From Clostridiales bacterium (GTDB taxonomy: Bacteria; Bacillota; Clostridia; Christensenellales; Pumilibacteraceae): a DNA stretch of 36,719 bases. The DNA lies in NCBI GenBank assembly GCA_031286385.1, contig JAITUJ010000044.1, forward strand, positions 1 to 36,719. Direction: 5' to 3'. Shown here piece after piece: positions 8,386-15,225 of the stretch. The first letter of the stretch is position 1. Every line of letters begins with the position of its first letter. The position numbers and the translations under genes were made by a program. Under the pieces are notes generated by a model. It was not told the origin of the DNA. It saw only the letters and a program-made list of their open reading frames with translations, and did no database searches.

Positions 8386-8817
8386 TTAATAAAATTATTT
8401 TTTTGTGAATTTGGGGTATACTGTTTGGTGTGCTTACTTGACTTTATTCTCTACACATTGCATAGTTCCACCATACGATTTTATTCATCTATAACGCAAC
8501 ATAAAATACACATATTGTTATCAGGGCTAACAATATGTGTATGGTATTTTTTTGTATATTTATCTACAATTATTCTGGGTCAAAACTACAAGTATAGTGG
8601 CTCGCTAGTTGACTTACCAAGACATGCACAAAAGGTTGTACATACTACTTAATTGTTCCATTCTCTTGTGTAACAAAATATCACACACATTGCTTTCTGT
8701 CCTATATACTGTTGTATACTTTCTACCTTCTATAATAGTAGGGACTATGCGTACTGTCCGTATACATAACATATACAGCCTTGTTATTCCATGCCTATAA
8801 TTGCCAATAGTGTATTG
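8386..8817. other. Gene-free stretch downstream of tracrRNA
   Basis: I see no credible gene. Short open frames here lack ribosome binding sites and recognisable composition. The one clear element is the strong hairpin at 8506-8553. Confidence 0.6.
8506..8553 (+). terminator. Strong orphan hairpin with T tract
   Basis: A perfect 15-bp stem (8506-8520 with 8528-8542, core CACATATTGTTA) has loop TCAGGGC and is followed four bases later by seven T on the plus strand. This is a textbook intrinsic terminator, but no gene precedes it. It could be the distal end of a long tracrRNA or of a small RNA. On the minus strand it is followed by TTTTATG, a weaker terminator. Confidence 0.65.
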
Positions 8818-8895
8818 CTAACTCTCGGGCTTAAATATATTTGATATCGTTTGTGTTAGATTAAAAGTCGCTTGTGGCGTTATTGTAATAATCAT
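8818..8895 (-). CDS. Possible 25-residue peptide
   Basis: The frame encodes MIITITPQATFN and ends FKPES (25 residues). AAAGGAG lies 6 nt before the ATG, an ideal spacing and the only reason to list it. No family is recognised. It may be a real small protein, a leader peptide, or the remnant 5' end of a decayed gene. It lies just downstream of the 8955-8983 inverted repeat when read on the minus strand. Confidence 0.35.
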   Translation of the reverse strand: MIITITPQATFNLTQTISNIFKPES

Positions 8896-8954
8896 GCTAT
8901 TCTCCTTTCATTGCAATCAATTTTCTCGTTCATTGCAAATATAGTATAAACTAA

Positions 8955-8983
8955 AAATAGGTGCCAACACATGACACCTATTT
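8955..8983. repeat. Inverted repeat sharing motifs with 14278-14295
   Basis: AAATAGGTG (8955-8963) and CACCTATTT (8975-8983) are perfect 9-bp arms around an 11-nt centre. It contains TGCCAACA and ATGACACC one base apart. The same two 8-mers recur two bases apart at 14278-14295. It may be an operator or the end of a decayed mobile element. Confidence 0.5.
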
Positions 8984-9170
8984 ATTTTTGAGTATATACC
9001 TTTTACATTGCTCTCGGCGCTGAATTTGGGGCTATATGACACCTATTTATTTTTAAGTTATTCCCCTCTCAATGTCAACGCCCATCTTGTTCTGGGCTAT
9101 ATGATACCTTAATTGCCATCAATACACCGTAAGTATCTGCTATATGATACCTATTTATTTTTTATGCAAT
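8971..9170. repeat. Degenerate tandem repeat, about 65-bp period
   Basis: Four copies of ATGAyACCt begin at 8971, 9036, 9101 and 9144. Copies 1, 2 and 4 extend into CTATTTATTTTT, and copies 2-4 are preceded by gCTAT. The first three starts are exactly 65 bp apart, with unrelated sequence between. No coding capacity is seen across 8896-9291. The layout recalls a decayed interspersed repeat but is too divergent to call a CRISPR. Confidence 0.55.
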
Positions 9171-9291
9171 AAATTTAACACAATCATCTAGTGAGTATAT
9201 ATTCCCTTTCTTCACTCATATTTAAAGTTTACAAACGAATACCGTAAATCTATCATACCATAACATTATCATTACAGTATCACAATAACTT

Positions 9292-9693
9292 TCAAATTTT
9301 AGTGTTTTCCACCATATTTTTATCTCTTTCTTTATAGTACCTTTCGCTCAACTCCCTAAACTTTGCTGACAGTTCAAAAATATACTTTTGTTTCGATCTT
9401 GCATCAAGTGTTTCAAAGTACTCTTTATCTATCAATTTGCCAATAGGGTCTGTCAAATCATCGTCATGTTCCAACAAGTCACAAACCCTTTTGTATAACT
9501 TTTCCTGTTCACTATCTGCAACTCTTGTTTTGAACGACTGAAATGTAATTTTCGATATGGATTTAGTATTTTCTAAACTATCATTTGACATAGACTCTCT
9601 TTGCTCTGTCGGACATGTATAAAATCCTTGTTTAAATCTTAATTTTGCGCTCATTGCTAGTTTTCTTAGCTCATCATTTTTGTGCTTTTTCAT
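9292..9693 (-). CDS. Hypothetical protein, highly charged, 133 aa
   Basis: I do not recognise this family. The protein is hydrophilic and probably helical. A variable N-terminal half with MKKHKNDELRKLAM is followed by a charged C-terminal half containing DPIGKLIDKEYFETL and LSAKFRELSERYYKERDKN, which could be a helical hairpin. It has no signal peptide or membrane segment. AAGGA lies 6 nt before the ATG, so it is likely real. It stands alone: rpsU ends about 200 bp upstream, behind its own terminator. Confidence 0.75.
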   Translation of the reverse strand: MKKHKNDELRKLAMSAKLRFKQGFYTCPTEQRESMSNDSLENTKSISKITFQSFKTRVADSEQEKLYKRVCDLLEHDDDLTDPIGKLIDKEYFETLDARSKQKYIFELSAKFRELSERYYKERDKNMVENTKI

Positions 9694-9854
9694 ATTATAT
9701 CCTTTATTTTATCATGACTACCAAAATGTATTTGACCTCTAATTTTTCCACTTTCAAATTTTTATTGTCCGTTGCAAAAATTTTTTGCAAACACATTTTT
9801 TATTACCTTACTGCTAAATAAGTGCTTTGACATTTTACTACTATATTCGACAAA

Positions 9855-9895
9855 ATAAAATAAAAAGATGTCAACCACATATATGTGGTTGACAT
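9855..9895 (-). terminator. rpsU terminator
   Basis: Bases 9868-9895 are a perfect palindrome with 14-base arms (arm ATGTCAACCACATA). On the minus strand it is followed by CTTTTTATTTTATTTT, directly after the rpsU stop at 9901. Confidence 0.85.
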
Positions 9896-9900
9896 ACTAT

Positions 9901-10080
9901 TTATAATTTTGCATTCCGTTTTCTTGCAGCTTCTGACTTTTTCTTGCGTTTTACACTAGGCTTTTCATAGTATTCTTTTTTACGCAAATCGCCCAATATA
10001 TTGTCTTTTTGACATTTTCGCTTAAAGCGTTTCAATGCACTGTCAAGAGACTCATTGTCGCCCACTTTAATCAATGACAT
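9901..10080 (-). CDS. rpsU: 30S ribosomal protein S21
   Basis: This 59-residue basic protein starts [20 protein letters not shown] and ends in a Lys/Arg-rich tail, the pattern of bS21, a small-subunit protein near the anti-Shine-Dalgarno end of 16S r[18 protein letters not shown] is also family-typical. I use ATG 10080, not the upstream in-frame start at 10095, because AAAGGTGGTG lies just upstream of it and known S21 proteins start MS. It is monocistronic, with its own promoter (10125-10153) and terminator (9868-9895). Confidence 0.97.
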   Translation of the reverse strand: MSLIKVGDNESLDSALKRFKRKCQKDNILGDLRKKEYYEKPSVKRKKKSEAARKRNAKL

Positions 10081-10124
10081 AAATTTACACACCACCTTTG
10101 CCTAACTGACATTTATTCACTAAT

Positions 10125-10153
10125 ATAATAACATACTTTAAAACGATTGTCAA
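10125..10153 (-). promoter_or_regulatory. rpsU promoter
   Basis: On the minus strand TTGACA (10148-10153), a 17-nt spacer ending ATGT, and TATTAT (10125-10130) form a consensus-like sigma-A promoter with extended -10. Confidence 0.85.
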
Positions 10154-10204
10154 ACATTTTGCGTAAAAAAGTCAGTGTGTAAAAAATAAGACATAAAAAG
10201 CAAA

Positions 10205-10966
10205 TTAGATTTCCTCTATCTTTGTTAAAGGAATTTGTTCATTATCTACTGTTTTGTCGATAGGTTTTTCTTTAAATAAAAATTTTGCCAATAAACCAGC
10301 TACAATTGCAGCAACAGTAGGCGCAAGCAAAAACACCCATACTTCCTGTATTGCTTCTCTATCAAACACGGCTACACCATATGACCTAGCAGGATTGACA
10401 GATGTCCCTGTCAATCCAATACCAAATAAATGAACCAATGTCAGAGTGACACCCACTAAAACACCAGCAAAATTGCCAACTTTGGATTTTACATACTGAC
10501 TATTCGAGGTCAACGCAGCAAAAGAAAATACAAAGACAAATGACAAAACAAATTCCACAATCAAACCAAAAAGAATCATTTGACTTTTTGATATTCCATG
10601 TCCTGTATGTTGGATAGAATAATAATTTTGTCCTAAATTATGCCCATTAAAATTATCTCCATCCAACAATTTAAAAATAGTAAATAATATAAGTCCACCA
10701 AGTAATGCCCCTAAAAATTGTGCTGCTACAAAGCAAATAAATTGCTTAAAATTTAATTTGCGATTTATCAGTGCTGCTATACTTATAGCTGGATTGATAT
10801 GGCAACCAGAAATTGGTCCAATAATAAAGCTCATAACTACAATTACCAACCCAAAAGCAATTGCTGTCCCCACTACTCCTGCTCCGGAAATAGCAGAACC
10901 GACAGCAAATAGCACAAGTACCGCTGTGCCAAAAAACTCTGCACAAAACTGTTTACTTAAATTCAT
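10205..10966 (-). CDS. MIP-family channel, aquaporin type
   Basis: A 253-residue channel with about six hydrophobic helices and the two NPA half-helices of the major intrinsic protein family: NPA at 58-60 (GCHINPAIS) and NPA at 191-193 (TSVNPARSYG). The second motif is followed by Ser rather than the Asp typical of glycerol facilitators (NPARD), which favours a water channel like AqpZ over GlpF. No glycerol genes adjoin it. The cytoplasmic tail is charged. AAGGAG lies 5 nt before the ATG. It has its own promoter at 10993-11021. Confidence 0.93.
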   Translation of the reverse strand: MNLSKQFCAEFFGTAVLVLFAVGSAISGAGVVGTAIAFGLVIVVMSFIIGPISGCHINPAISIAALINRKLNFKQFICFVAAQFLGALLGGLILFTIFKLLDGDNFNGHNLGQNYYSIQHTGHGISKSQMILFGLIVEFVLSFVFVFSFAALTSNSQYVKSKVGNFAGVLVGVTLTLVHLFGIGLTGTSVNPARSYGVAVFDREAIQEVWVFLLAPTVAAIVAGLLAKFLFKEKPIDKTVDNEQIPLTKIEEI

Positions 10967-10992
10967 AAAAACTCCTTCAATTTATTAACAAT

Positions 10993-11021
10993 ATTGTAAC
11001 ATGTTATTAATAAATTGTCAA
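10993..11021 (-). promoter_or_regulatory. Aquaporin gene promoter
   Basis: On the minus strand TTGACA (11016-11021), a 17-nt spacer ending ATGT, and TACAAT (10993-10998). The start is predicted about 20 nt before the ATG. Confidence 0.85.
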
Positions 11022-11113
11022 GCAATTTTTAAAATAAAAAATATGTATATAACTAACTATATACATATATCAAATAATCATATTAAAATCACTGTTAAAC
11101 AGTTCTGAATGCA

Positions 11114-11153
11114 AAAAAATATTCAAAAAATGCAGTACAAGAGTACTGCATTT
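11114..11153 (-). terminator. Terminator of the Pro/Ala-rich membrane protein gene
   Basis: An 11-bp stem AAATGCAGTAC/GTACTGCATTT (11128-11138 with 11143-11153) with a 4-nt loop is followed on the minus strand by TTTGAATATTTTTTT. Confidence 0.85.
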
Positions 11154-11174
11154 AAGTAATTTTATTTATATTCA

Positions 11175-11942
11175 TTAAATATTGACTGTAAAGTTTACAA
11201 TATCCACTGTTGTTGTATCAAAACTTGATGCATTGTTCTCAATTTGAACTTGTTGTTGTTTAACATTTAATTGAGCACTAGCCACAGTAGCTTCTGAATT
11301 ATTTCTACCGATAAAGAAACCAGACAAGAAAGCACTAGCTAAACCAATTAAAGCCAAAATAGCACCCACTATAAAGAACAATGTAGAATTGTCAGACAAA
11401 GAACTAGGCTTTGATTTATTAGCATCTTTTGCATTCGCAACATTGACAGTATTTTTAGCAGGCACAGCATTAGCATTAGGAGCATTTGGATTTAGACCTC
11501 TTGCAGATTGTGCTGCCCTAGCGGCTGCAGCTGCTCGTGCTTGTGCAGACTGCAAAGCAAGCGCATTTGGACGCCCTTGTACCTGACCTGGCAAATTATT
11601 CCTACTCAATGGAGTTGGAGCAGCTGGTTTCATAGGCTTTATCAAACTCAATGCACTAGACACTCCGGCAGCACTGGCTGCACCTGGCGAACTCTGCACA
11701 TTTGCTAGACCTGGTAAGTTTGGTCTCAACGGTCCTCCCGTCTTAGCTGCACCTGGCGCTCCTGGCATGACATTTGTAGCCCCATAGGTAGGAGCATTTG
11801 TTTTTGCAGAGCCTGGAACATTTCTTCTACCAGCACCATTATTCATATTACTAATATTGGTCTGTTGTGTAGTAGACATTCCAGGAAGATTCTGAGCCTG
11901 TGGCACATTAGAACCGCCAGTTTTATTGTTCGTATTATTCAT
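11175..11942 (-). CDS. Pro/Ala/Asn-rich single-pass membrane protein
   Basis: The family is not recognised. About 185 N-terminal residues are low complexity (Asn, Pro, Ala, Gly) with a recurring NLPG/NVPG/MPG tetrapeptide (NLPGM, NVPGS, VMPGAPG, NLPGLA, NLPGQ), probably disordered. An Ala-rich, Arg-dotted stretch follows (ARAAAAARAAQSARG). A single membrane helix, FFIVGAILALIGLASAFLSG, sits near 190-210, then FIGRNN and a 40-residue tail ending in alternating hydrophobics (TVDIVNFTVNI). There is no N-terminal signal peptide, so the long N-terminus is probably cytoplasmic. AGAGGG lies about 11 nt before the ATG. It has its own promoter and terminator. Confidence 0.85.
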   Translation of the reverse strand: MNNTNNKTGGSNVPQAQNLPGMSTTQQTNISNMNNGAGRRNVPGSAKTNAPTYGATNVMPGAPGAAKTGGPLRPNLPGLANVQSSPGAASAAGVSSALSLIKPMKPAAPTPLSRNNLPGQVQGRPNALALQSAQARAAAAARAAQSARGLNPNAPNANAVPAKNTVNVANAKDANKSKPSSLSDNSTLFFIVGAILALIGLASAFLSGFFIGRNNSEATVASAQLNVKQQQVQIENNASSFDTTTVDIVNFTVNI

Positions 11943-11993
11943 AAAATGTTTTCCCTCTCTACTATATTTTTTTTCCTAGAATTGACTACAAGT

Positions 11994-12022
11994 ATTATAC
12001 TATATAATTACACCTATGTCAA
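11994..12022 (-). promoter_or_regulatory. Promoter of the Pro/Ala-rich membrane protein gene
   Basis: On the minus strand TTGACA (12017-12022), a 17-nt spacer and TATAAT (11994-11999): both hexamers are perfect consensus. Confidence 0.9.
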
Positions 12023-12501
12023 TAGTTACAACACAAATTTCACTGTCAATACTTTACAAATACTCTTGTATAACAATAAATCTTGCGTTTTATTATTGTA
12101 CGACATATTTAATAAAATGTAAACAAAATGGACAAATTATATGTTGTCAATAATTAACAGAACTGTCTAATTATATTTAGGTAGAAAACAGAACGAATTT
12201 AGATTCGTTTATTTTTACTAAAATCAGTTAAAGATAAAATTTATATTATGCAATTGTAATTTTAATATATTGACAGTTTTATGCACATAATAAATTGTTT
12301 AAATTTATACAAACAATCGCATTTAACTACTGTAAAAAGTATATCATAAATCTCAAATAATGTAAAGCATTTAAAAAACTATTTATTAGAGTGCCTTAAT
12401 TAAATTGATAACATGACTTATAAAAAAAAAAAAAAAAATTAAATAAAAATTTACCTCAAATAATTTTTAGGTGGCTGTCGACATATTTTACATTAATTTA
12501 C
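12023..12501. other. Gene-free divergent intergenic region
   Basis: Very AT rich, with no credible ORF. It holds a small hairpin AACGAAT/ATTCGTT (12192-12198 with 12203-12209) followed by TATTTTTA, and a run of about 17 A near 12422-12438 that could vary by slippage. It separates two divergent genes. Confidence 0.6.
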
Positions 12502-12530
12502 TATACATTAATATTTTTTTGTGATATAAT
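12502..12530 (+). promoter_or_regulatory. Promoter of the flavodoxin-like gene
   Basis: TATAAT (12525-12530) preceded by TGA (extended -10), with a weak TATACA 17 nt upstream. The transcript would have a leader of about 95 nt. Confidence 0.6.
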
Positions 12531-12581
12531 ATAGCGAATATAGAAAAGACAAGTTTTACCTTACACCAAAATGTGCGACTG

Positions 12582-12600
12582 ATTGCACAAAAAGTGCAAT
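12582..12600 (+). promoter_or_regulatory. 5' UTR hairpin
   Basis: ATTGCAC (12582-12588), loop AAAAA, GTGCAAT (12594-12600): a perfect 7-bp stem 30 nt before the start of the flavodoxin-like gene, with no T tract. It may stabilise or regulate the leader; no riboswitch class is recognised. Confidence 0.4.
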
Positions 12601-12630
12601 GTAAATAAAAATATCAAGGAGTTTTAAAAA

Positions 12631-13068
12631 ATGAATGTAGAAATTAGATACTATTCCAAAGGAGGCAATACTCGTGCAGCGGCAGAAACCATTGCAAAAC
12701 TATTTGCAGTTACAGCGCAACCCATAGACATTGCACTCCAAACGCATGCTGACATACTTTTTGTCGGTAGTGGTTGCTATGAAGGCAAGCCATCGACAGA
12801 AACAATAGAATTTTTACAAAATATCAATGCTTCAAATGTAAGTTTATTGGTGGCTTTTGGCACAGCTGGTGGAATGAAAAAAGCGGTAAAACAGATTGCA
12901 AATACAGCAAAGTCAAATGGTATAAATGTGTATAAAAAACTTTTAGTTTTGAGAATGTTTAAATCAGGGGCAAAACAATTAGAAAAAAATAATGGACAAT
13001 TATCAGACAGAAAACAAAATAAAATAAAAAAATTCGTTGAAAAATTGAAACAAGATAAAATAGGCTAA
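12631..13068 (+). CDS. Flavodoxin-family protein
   Basis: This 145-residue protein has a flavodoxin-like fold. Strand IRYYSKGGNTRAAAETIA carries the N-terminal phosphate-binding loop for FMN (S-K-G-G-N-T, residues 9-14, against the family T-x-T-G-x-T). DILFVGSGCYEGKPS near 40 and LLVAFGTAGGMKKAV near 92 match the other flavin-contacting loops. The C-terminal tail is very Lys rich. Such short proteins usually carry electrons in place of ferredoxin, but the partner here is unknown. CAAGGAG lies about 9 nt before the ATG. It is monocistronic, ending in a shared terminator. Confidence 0.85.
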   Translation: MNVEIRYYSKGGNTRAAAETIAKLFAVTAQPIDIALQTHADILFVGSGCYEGKPSTETIEFLQNINASNVSLLVAFGTAGGMKKAVKQIANTAKSNGINVYKKLLVLRMFKSGAKQLEKNNGQLSDRKQNKIKKFVEKLKQDKIG

Positions 13069-13114
13069 ACAACTGCAATCTAAATATAAGAAGAGTTTTT
13101 CTTTGTTAATATTA

Positions 13115-13152
13115 AACAAAAACAATTGACTACATTGTCAGTTGTTTTTGTT
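13115..13152. terminator. Bidirectional terminator
   Basis: A 16-bp stem (13115-13130, AACAAAAACAATTGAC, with 13137-13152; one G-U) with a 6-nt loop. Both arms give T-rich 3' ends, suiting the convergent flavodoxin-like gene (+) and the Cys-rich cluster (-). Confidence 0.8.
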
Positions 13153-13187
13153 ATACTTTACTGTTCTTAAACATTTAATTTAAGAGT

Positions 13188-13550
13188 TTAGATACTTGTA
13201 ATAAACCTATTTCTATTTGCGTTTGATTTCCCCTGTTTACTTTTAGGTTTACCTTGTACCGTTTCCTCAAAAGGTTTGATTTCTAGTTCATTTGCTACAA
13301 TTTCGTCTGGTACTGTTTTTAGCGTTGCACCTTGCATAACATTCATCTCAAAGTTGTTTGGCATTTGTATATGAAACTGCGTTTGTATAATGTTGTTTTT
13401 TACAAGTTCATAAATTTGTTTCAAGCACGCACTGCACACGTGTATATTATAATCCAAACTAAGATTTTCAAATCCTATACTAAAATCGGCAAAGTTTGCA
13501 CAGCAACCAAGTTCACATGTAACTTTGTATATATTTTGTTTTAATTCCAT
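13188..13550 (-). CDS. Cys-rich (zinc-binding?) protein, 120 aa
   Basis: The family is not recognised. The N-terminal 55 residues carry CELGCCANF and, 24 residues later, HVCSACLKQIYELV. This CxxxC...CxxC arrangement is likely a zinc site (zinc-ribbon or treble-clef-like). The C-terminal 60 residues are polar and end in a basic tail KPKSKQGKSNANRNRF. It is a clear paralogue of the upstream 13568-13816 product, sharing CEL..C..A.....F.......I.(V/I)C..C...(I/L)..(L/I). GGAGG lies 10 nt before the ATG and the intergenic gap is 17 nt, so the pair is co-transcribed. Function unknown. Confidence 0.75.
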   Translation of the reverse strand: MELKQNIYKVTCELGCCANFADFSIGFENLSLDYNIHVCSACLKQIYELVKNNIIQTQFHIQMPNNFEMNVMQGATLKTVPDEIVANELEIKPFEETVQGKPKSKQGKSNANRNRFITSI

Positions 13551-13567
13551 TTTTGTTTATCCTCCAA

Positions 13568-13816
13568 TCATTTAGATACAAACTCAAAGGCACTAGGTGT
13601 ACTAGACCCTACTATAGTATCTACTGTTTGTATAGTATTTATTTTTTGATTTTCACTGCATTTAGAAAATATTTGCTGCAAAGCATTTACGCACTCATAG
13701 CATATAAATATATTGCTGATTATTCCACACCGATTAAAACTTACTACGACAGAAGCTTCATTCTTACAACTGTCCAGTTCACAATTTTTCTTTTGTGCCA
13801 ATTTTTCTATAAACAT
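13568..13816 (-). CDS. Cys-rich (zinc-binding?) protein, 82 aa
   Basis: The 82-residue product has CELDSCKNEA at residues 12-21 and FICYECVNALQQIF near 37-50, so it repeats the CxxxC...CxxC core of its 120-residue neighbour without that protein's basic tail. AGGAGG lies 4-5 nt before the ATG, a strong signal. It sits between the terminase-like gene and its longer paralogue, in an operon read on the minus strand. No function can be read. Confidence 0.75.
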   Translation of the reverse strand: MFIEKLAQKKNCELDSCKNEASVVVSFNRCGIISNIFICYECVNALQQIFSKCSENQKINTIQTVDTIVGSSTPSAFEFVSK

Positions 13817-13878
13817 TTATCCTCCTAAAATTTTTGCAATCTTAAATACTTTAAAGAATTACAAAACTTTACTGTATA

Positions 13879-14169
13879 CTATTCATTTTTTTCAAGTGTT
13901 TTTAATTCTTCTAAAATCTTTTGTCTTTCCACTAGTAACTGCTCCATAGTCAAATCATCATAGAGCTCAACAACACCGGTTTCTAAAATGATTTTTGCTG
14001 CGGTAACATCGGGCGCATTTTGTTTGGTAGAAATTTTACGTTTAAATACCTCCATTTGCCCTTCACTATTTTTTACCAATTCTTCCACTACATCTATGCT
14101 TTTATATCCCAAAGCTTTTTTTAAAATAGCTTTGTTTAATTTTTCAATTTTATTCTCGTCTAAAAACAT
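13879..14169 (-). CDS. Small protein resembling phage terminase small subunit-type proteins
   Basis: This 96-residue protein has LNKAILKKALGYKSIDVVEE, then a basic strand VFKRKIST, KQNAPDVTAAKIILE and a C-terminal coiled-coil-like helix QLLVERQKILEELKTLEK. From memory, the order ALGY, VxKKxxT, (P)PDxxAxxxxL is common in phage DNA-packaging small-subunit-like proteins. It is short, and no other phage gene is near, so it may be a domesticated fragment or an unrelated protein of similar pattern. The Shine-Dalgarno is weak (GGGGGTGG about 14 nt upstream). It is first in a three-gene operon with the two Cys-rich proteins. Confidence 0.7.
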   Translation of the reverse strand: MFLDENKIEKLNKAILKKALGYKSIDVVEELVKNSEGQMEVFKRKISTKQNAPDVTAAKIILETGVVELYDDLTMEQLLVERQKILEELKTLEKNE

Positions 14170-14244
14170 TGACTGCCAACACCACCCCCTTAAATAACAT
14201 CATACATATTAATCATTATTTCGTATTTCATTTAAATTTATATT

Positions 14245-14295
14245 TTCTTAGTTAAGAATATTATATCAAAAAAATAGTGCCAACAGAATGACACC
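14245..14295 (-). promoter_or_regulatory. Promoter and operator-like sites of the three-gene cluster
   Basis: On the minus strand TATAAT (14260-14265) is preceded by TGA (extended -10); no good -35 is seen. Bases 14245-14258, TTCTTAGTTAAGAA, have 6-bp inverted arms overlapping the predicted start. Upstream, 14278-14295 holds TGCCAACA and ATGACACC, shared with 8962-8978. This suggests a regulated promoter; the regulator is unknown. Confidence 0.5.
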
Positions 14296-14398
14296 AATAA
14301 AAAATCAATATAAATTATTGCCAATTATTCACTAAACTTAAATACAAACTAAAAAAGCTATAACAAAAATAAACAAAAACTTTAACCATACTTCTGTA

Positions 14399-14426
14399 AC
14401 AATGAGTTCAATTTGGTCATAAACTA
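14399..14426 (+). promoter_or_regulatory. Predicted sigma-K promoter of dpaA
   Basis: AC (14399-14400), exactly 17 nt, then CATAAACTA (14418-14426) matches the mother-cell sigma-K consensus (AC, 16-17 nt, CATANNNTA). Initiation 7 nt on coincides with the A of the dpaA ATG at 14433. In Bacillus the spoVF (dpa) operon is sigma-K dependent. Confidence 0.75.
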
Positions 14427-14432
14427 TAATAA

Positions 14433-15206
14433 ATGATTCCAAAACAAGTACTGATAGATTTAAGTGACAATAGAAACAAATTTTTGCTCACAATTTTTGC
14501 AGATTATGGCTTTGAAGTAAGTGAATTTAAGCACAAATTCTGTGAACCCTGTTTATTATTGTTGGCTCCAACTTCTAGAATACCTCTACACATTCCATCA
14601 AACAGTATCGTTTTTTGCAACAAGTGTGATGATATAATAGAAAACTATTTATTGCAAAAAAATGTCAAAGTTTTAAAATACTTTGATGACCCTATTTTGG
14701 CAGTACAAAACTCAAATTTGACTGCACAAGGTGCGTTGGCAAAAATTATTCAAAATACATATTGCGGATTGCAAGAATTGAATGTGCTAATTTTAGGCAA
14801 TGGAAAATTGGGATTTGCTCTTTTACATTTATTGAGTATAAACCAATGCAAAGTTGATGTATTGGCAAAACGCCACACTGATATGTACAGCGAACTTTTA
14901 TCTTCAAGAAATTTGTATAACTTTGGTGACAATTTGGACTACTTTAAATATAATACAGTAATTAACACCATTCCATGCAGAGTATTTGATGACAAAATAA
15001 AATACTTAAACAGACATTGCTACATACTAGACCTAAGTTCTAATCCTGGTGGAGTATCACAAAAAATAGCTACAAAATTGGGATTACACTTGGAACACTA
15101 TCTAGGAGTTCCTGGTAAAGTTGCACCAAAGACTTCGGCCGAGTATACAATGCAAAGCATACTAAAAAGGTTGAATGCTGAAAATTTTAAAACTGTCATC
15201 AACTAA
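14433..15206 (+). CDS. dpaA: Dipicolinate synthase subunit A
   Basis: DpaA (SpoVFA) with DpaB makes dipicolinic acid from the lysine-pathway intermediate dihydrodipicolinate in the mother cell, for spore heat resistance. Visible signatures: NLTAQGALAKIIQNT near 95-109; the NAD(P)-binding Rossmann loop VLILGNGKLGF at 118-128; VINTIP at 176-181; ILDLSSNPGG at 198-207; and the near-invariant VPGKVAPKTSAE at 226-237. At 257 residues it is shorter than the usual roughly 295, the loss falling in the N-terminal domain. No Shine-Dalgarno precedes the ATG. The predicted sigma-K start coincides with the ATG, so the message should be leaderless. dpaB follows after 19 nt. Confidence 0.95.
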   Translation: MIPKQVLIDLSDNRNKFLLTIFADYGFEVSEFKHKFCEPCLLLLAPTSRIPLHIPSNSIVFCNKCDDIIENYLLQKNVKVLKYFDDPILAVQNSNLTAQGALAKIIQNTYCGLQELNVLILGNGKLGFALLHLLSINQCKVDVLAKRHTDMYSELLSSRNLYNFGDNLDYFKYNTVINTIPCRVFDDKIKYLNRHCYILDLSSNPGGVSQKIATKLGLHLEHYLGVPGKVAPKTSAEYTMQSILKRLNAENFKTVIN

Positions 15207-15225
15207 ACAAATTTGGAGGTTACTA

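Noticed and set aside
8425-8800. Two plus-strand ORFs of 75 and 63 codons downstream of the tracrRNA
   Set aside because: No ribosome binding site, no recognisable composition, and the first reads through the strong hairpin at 8506-8553.
8971-9170. A second, small CRISPR array
   Set aside because: The repeats are only partly conserved, the fourth spacing breaks the period and the copies diverge at both ends; listed as a degenerate repeat instead.
12422-12438. Long poly-A tract as a functional element
   Set aside because: It sits in empty intergenic DNA away from promoters; a phase-variable role cannot be supported.
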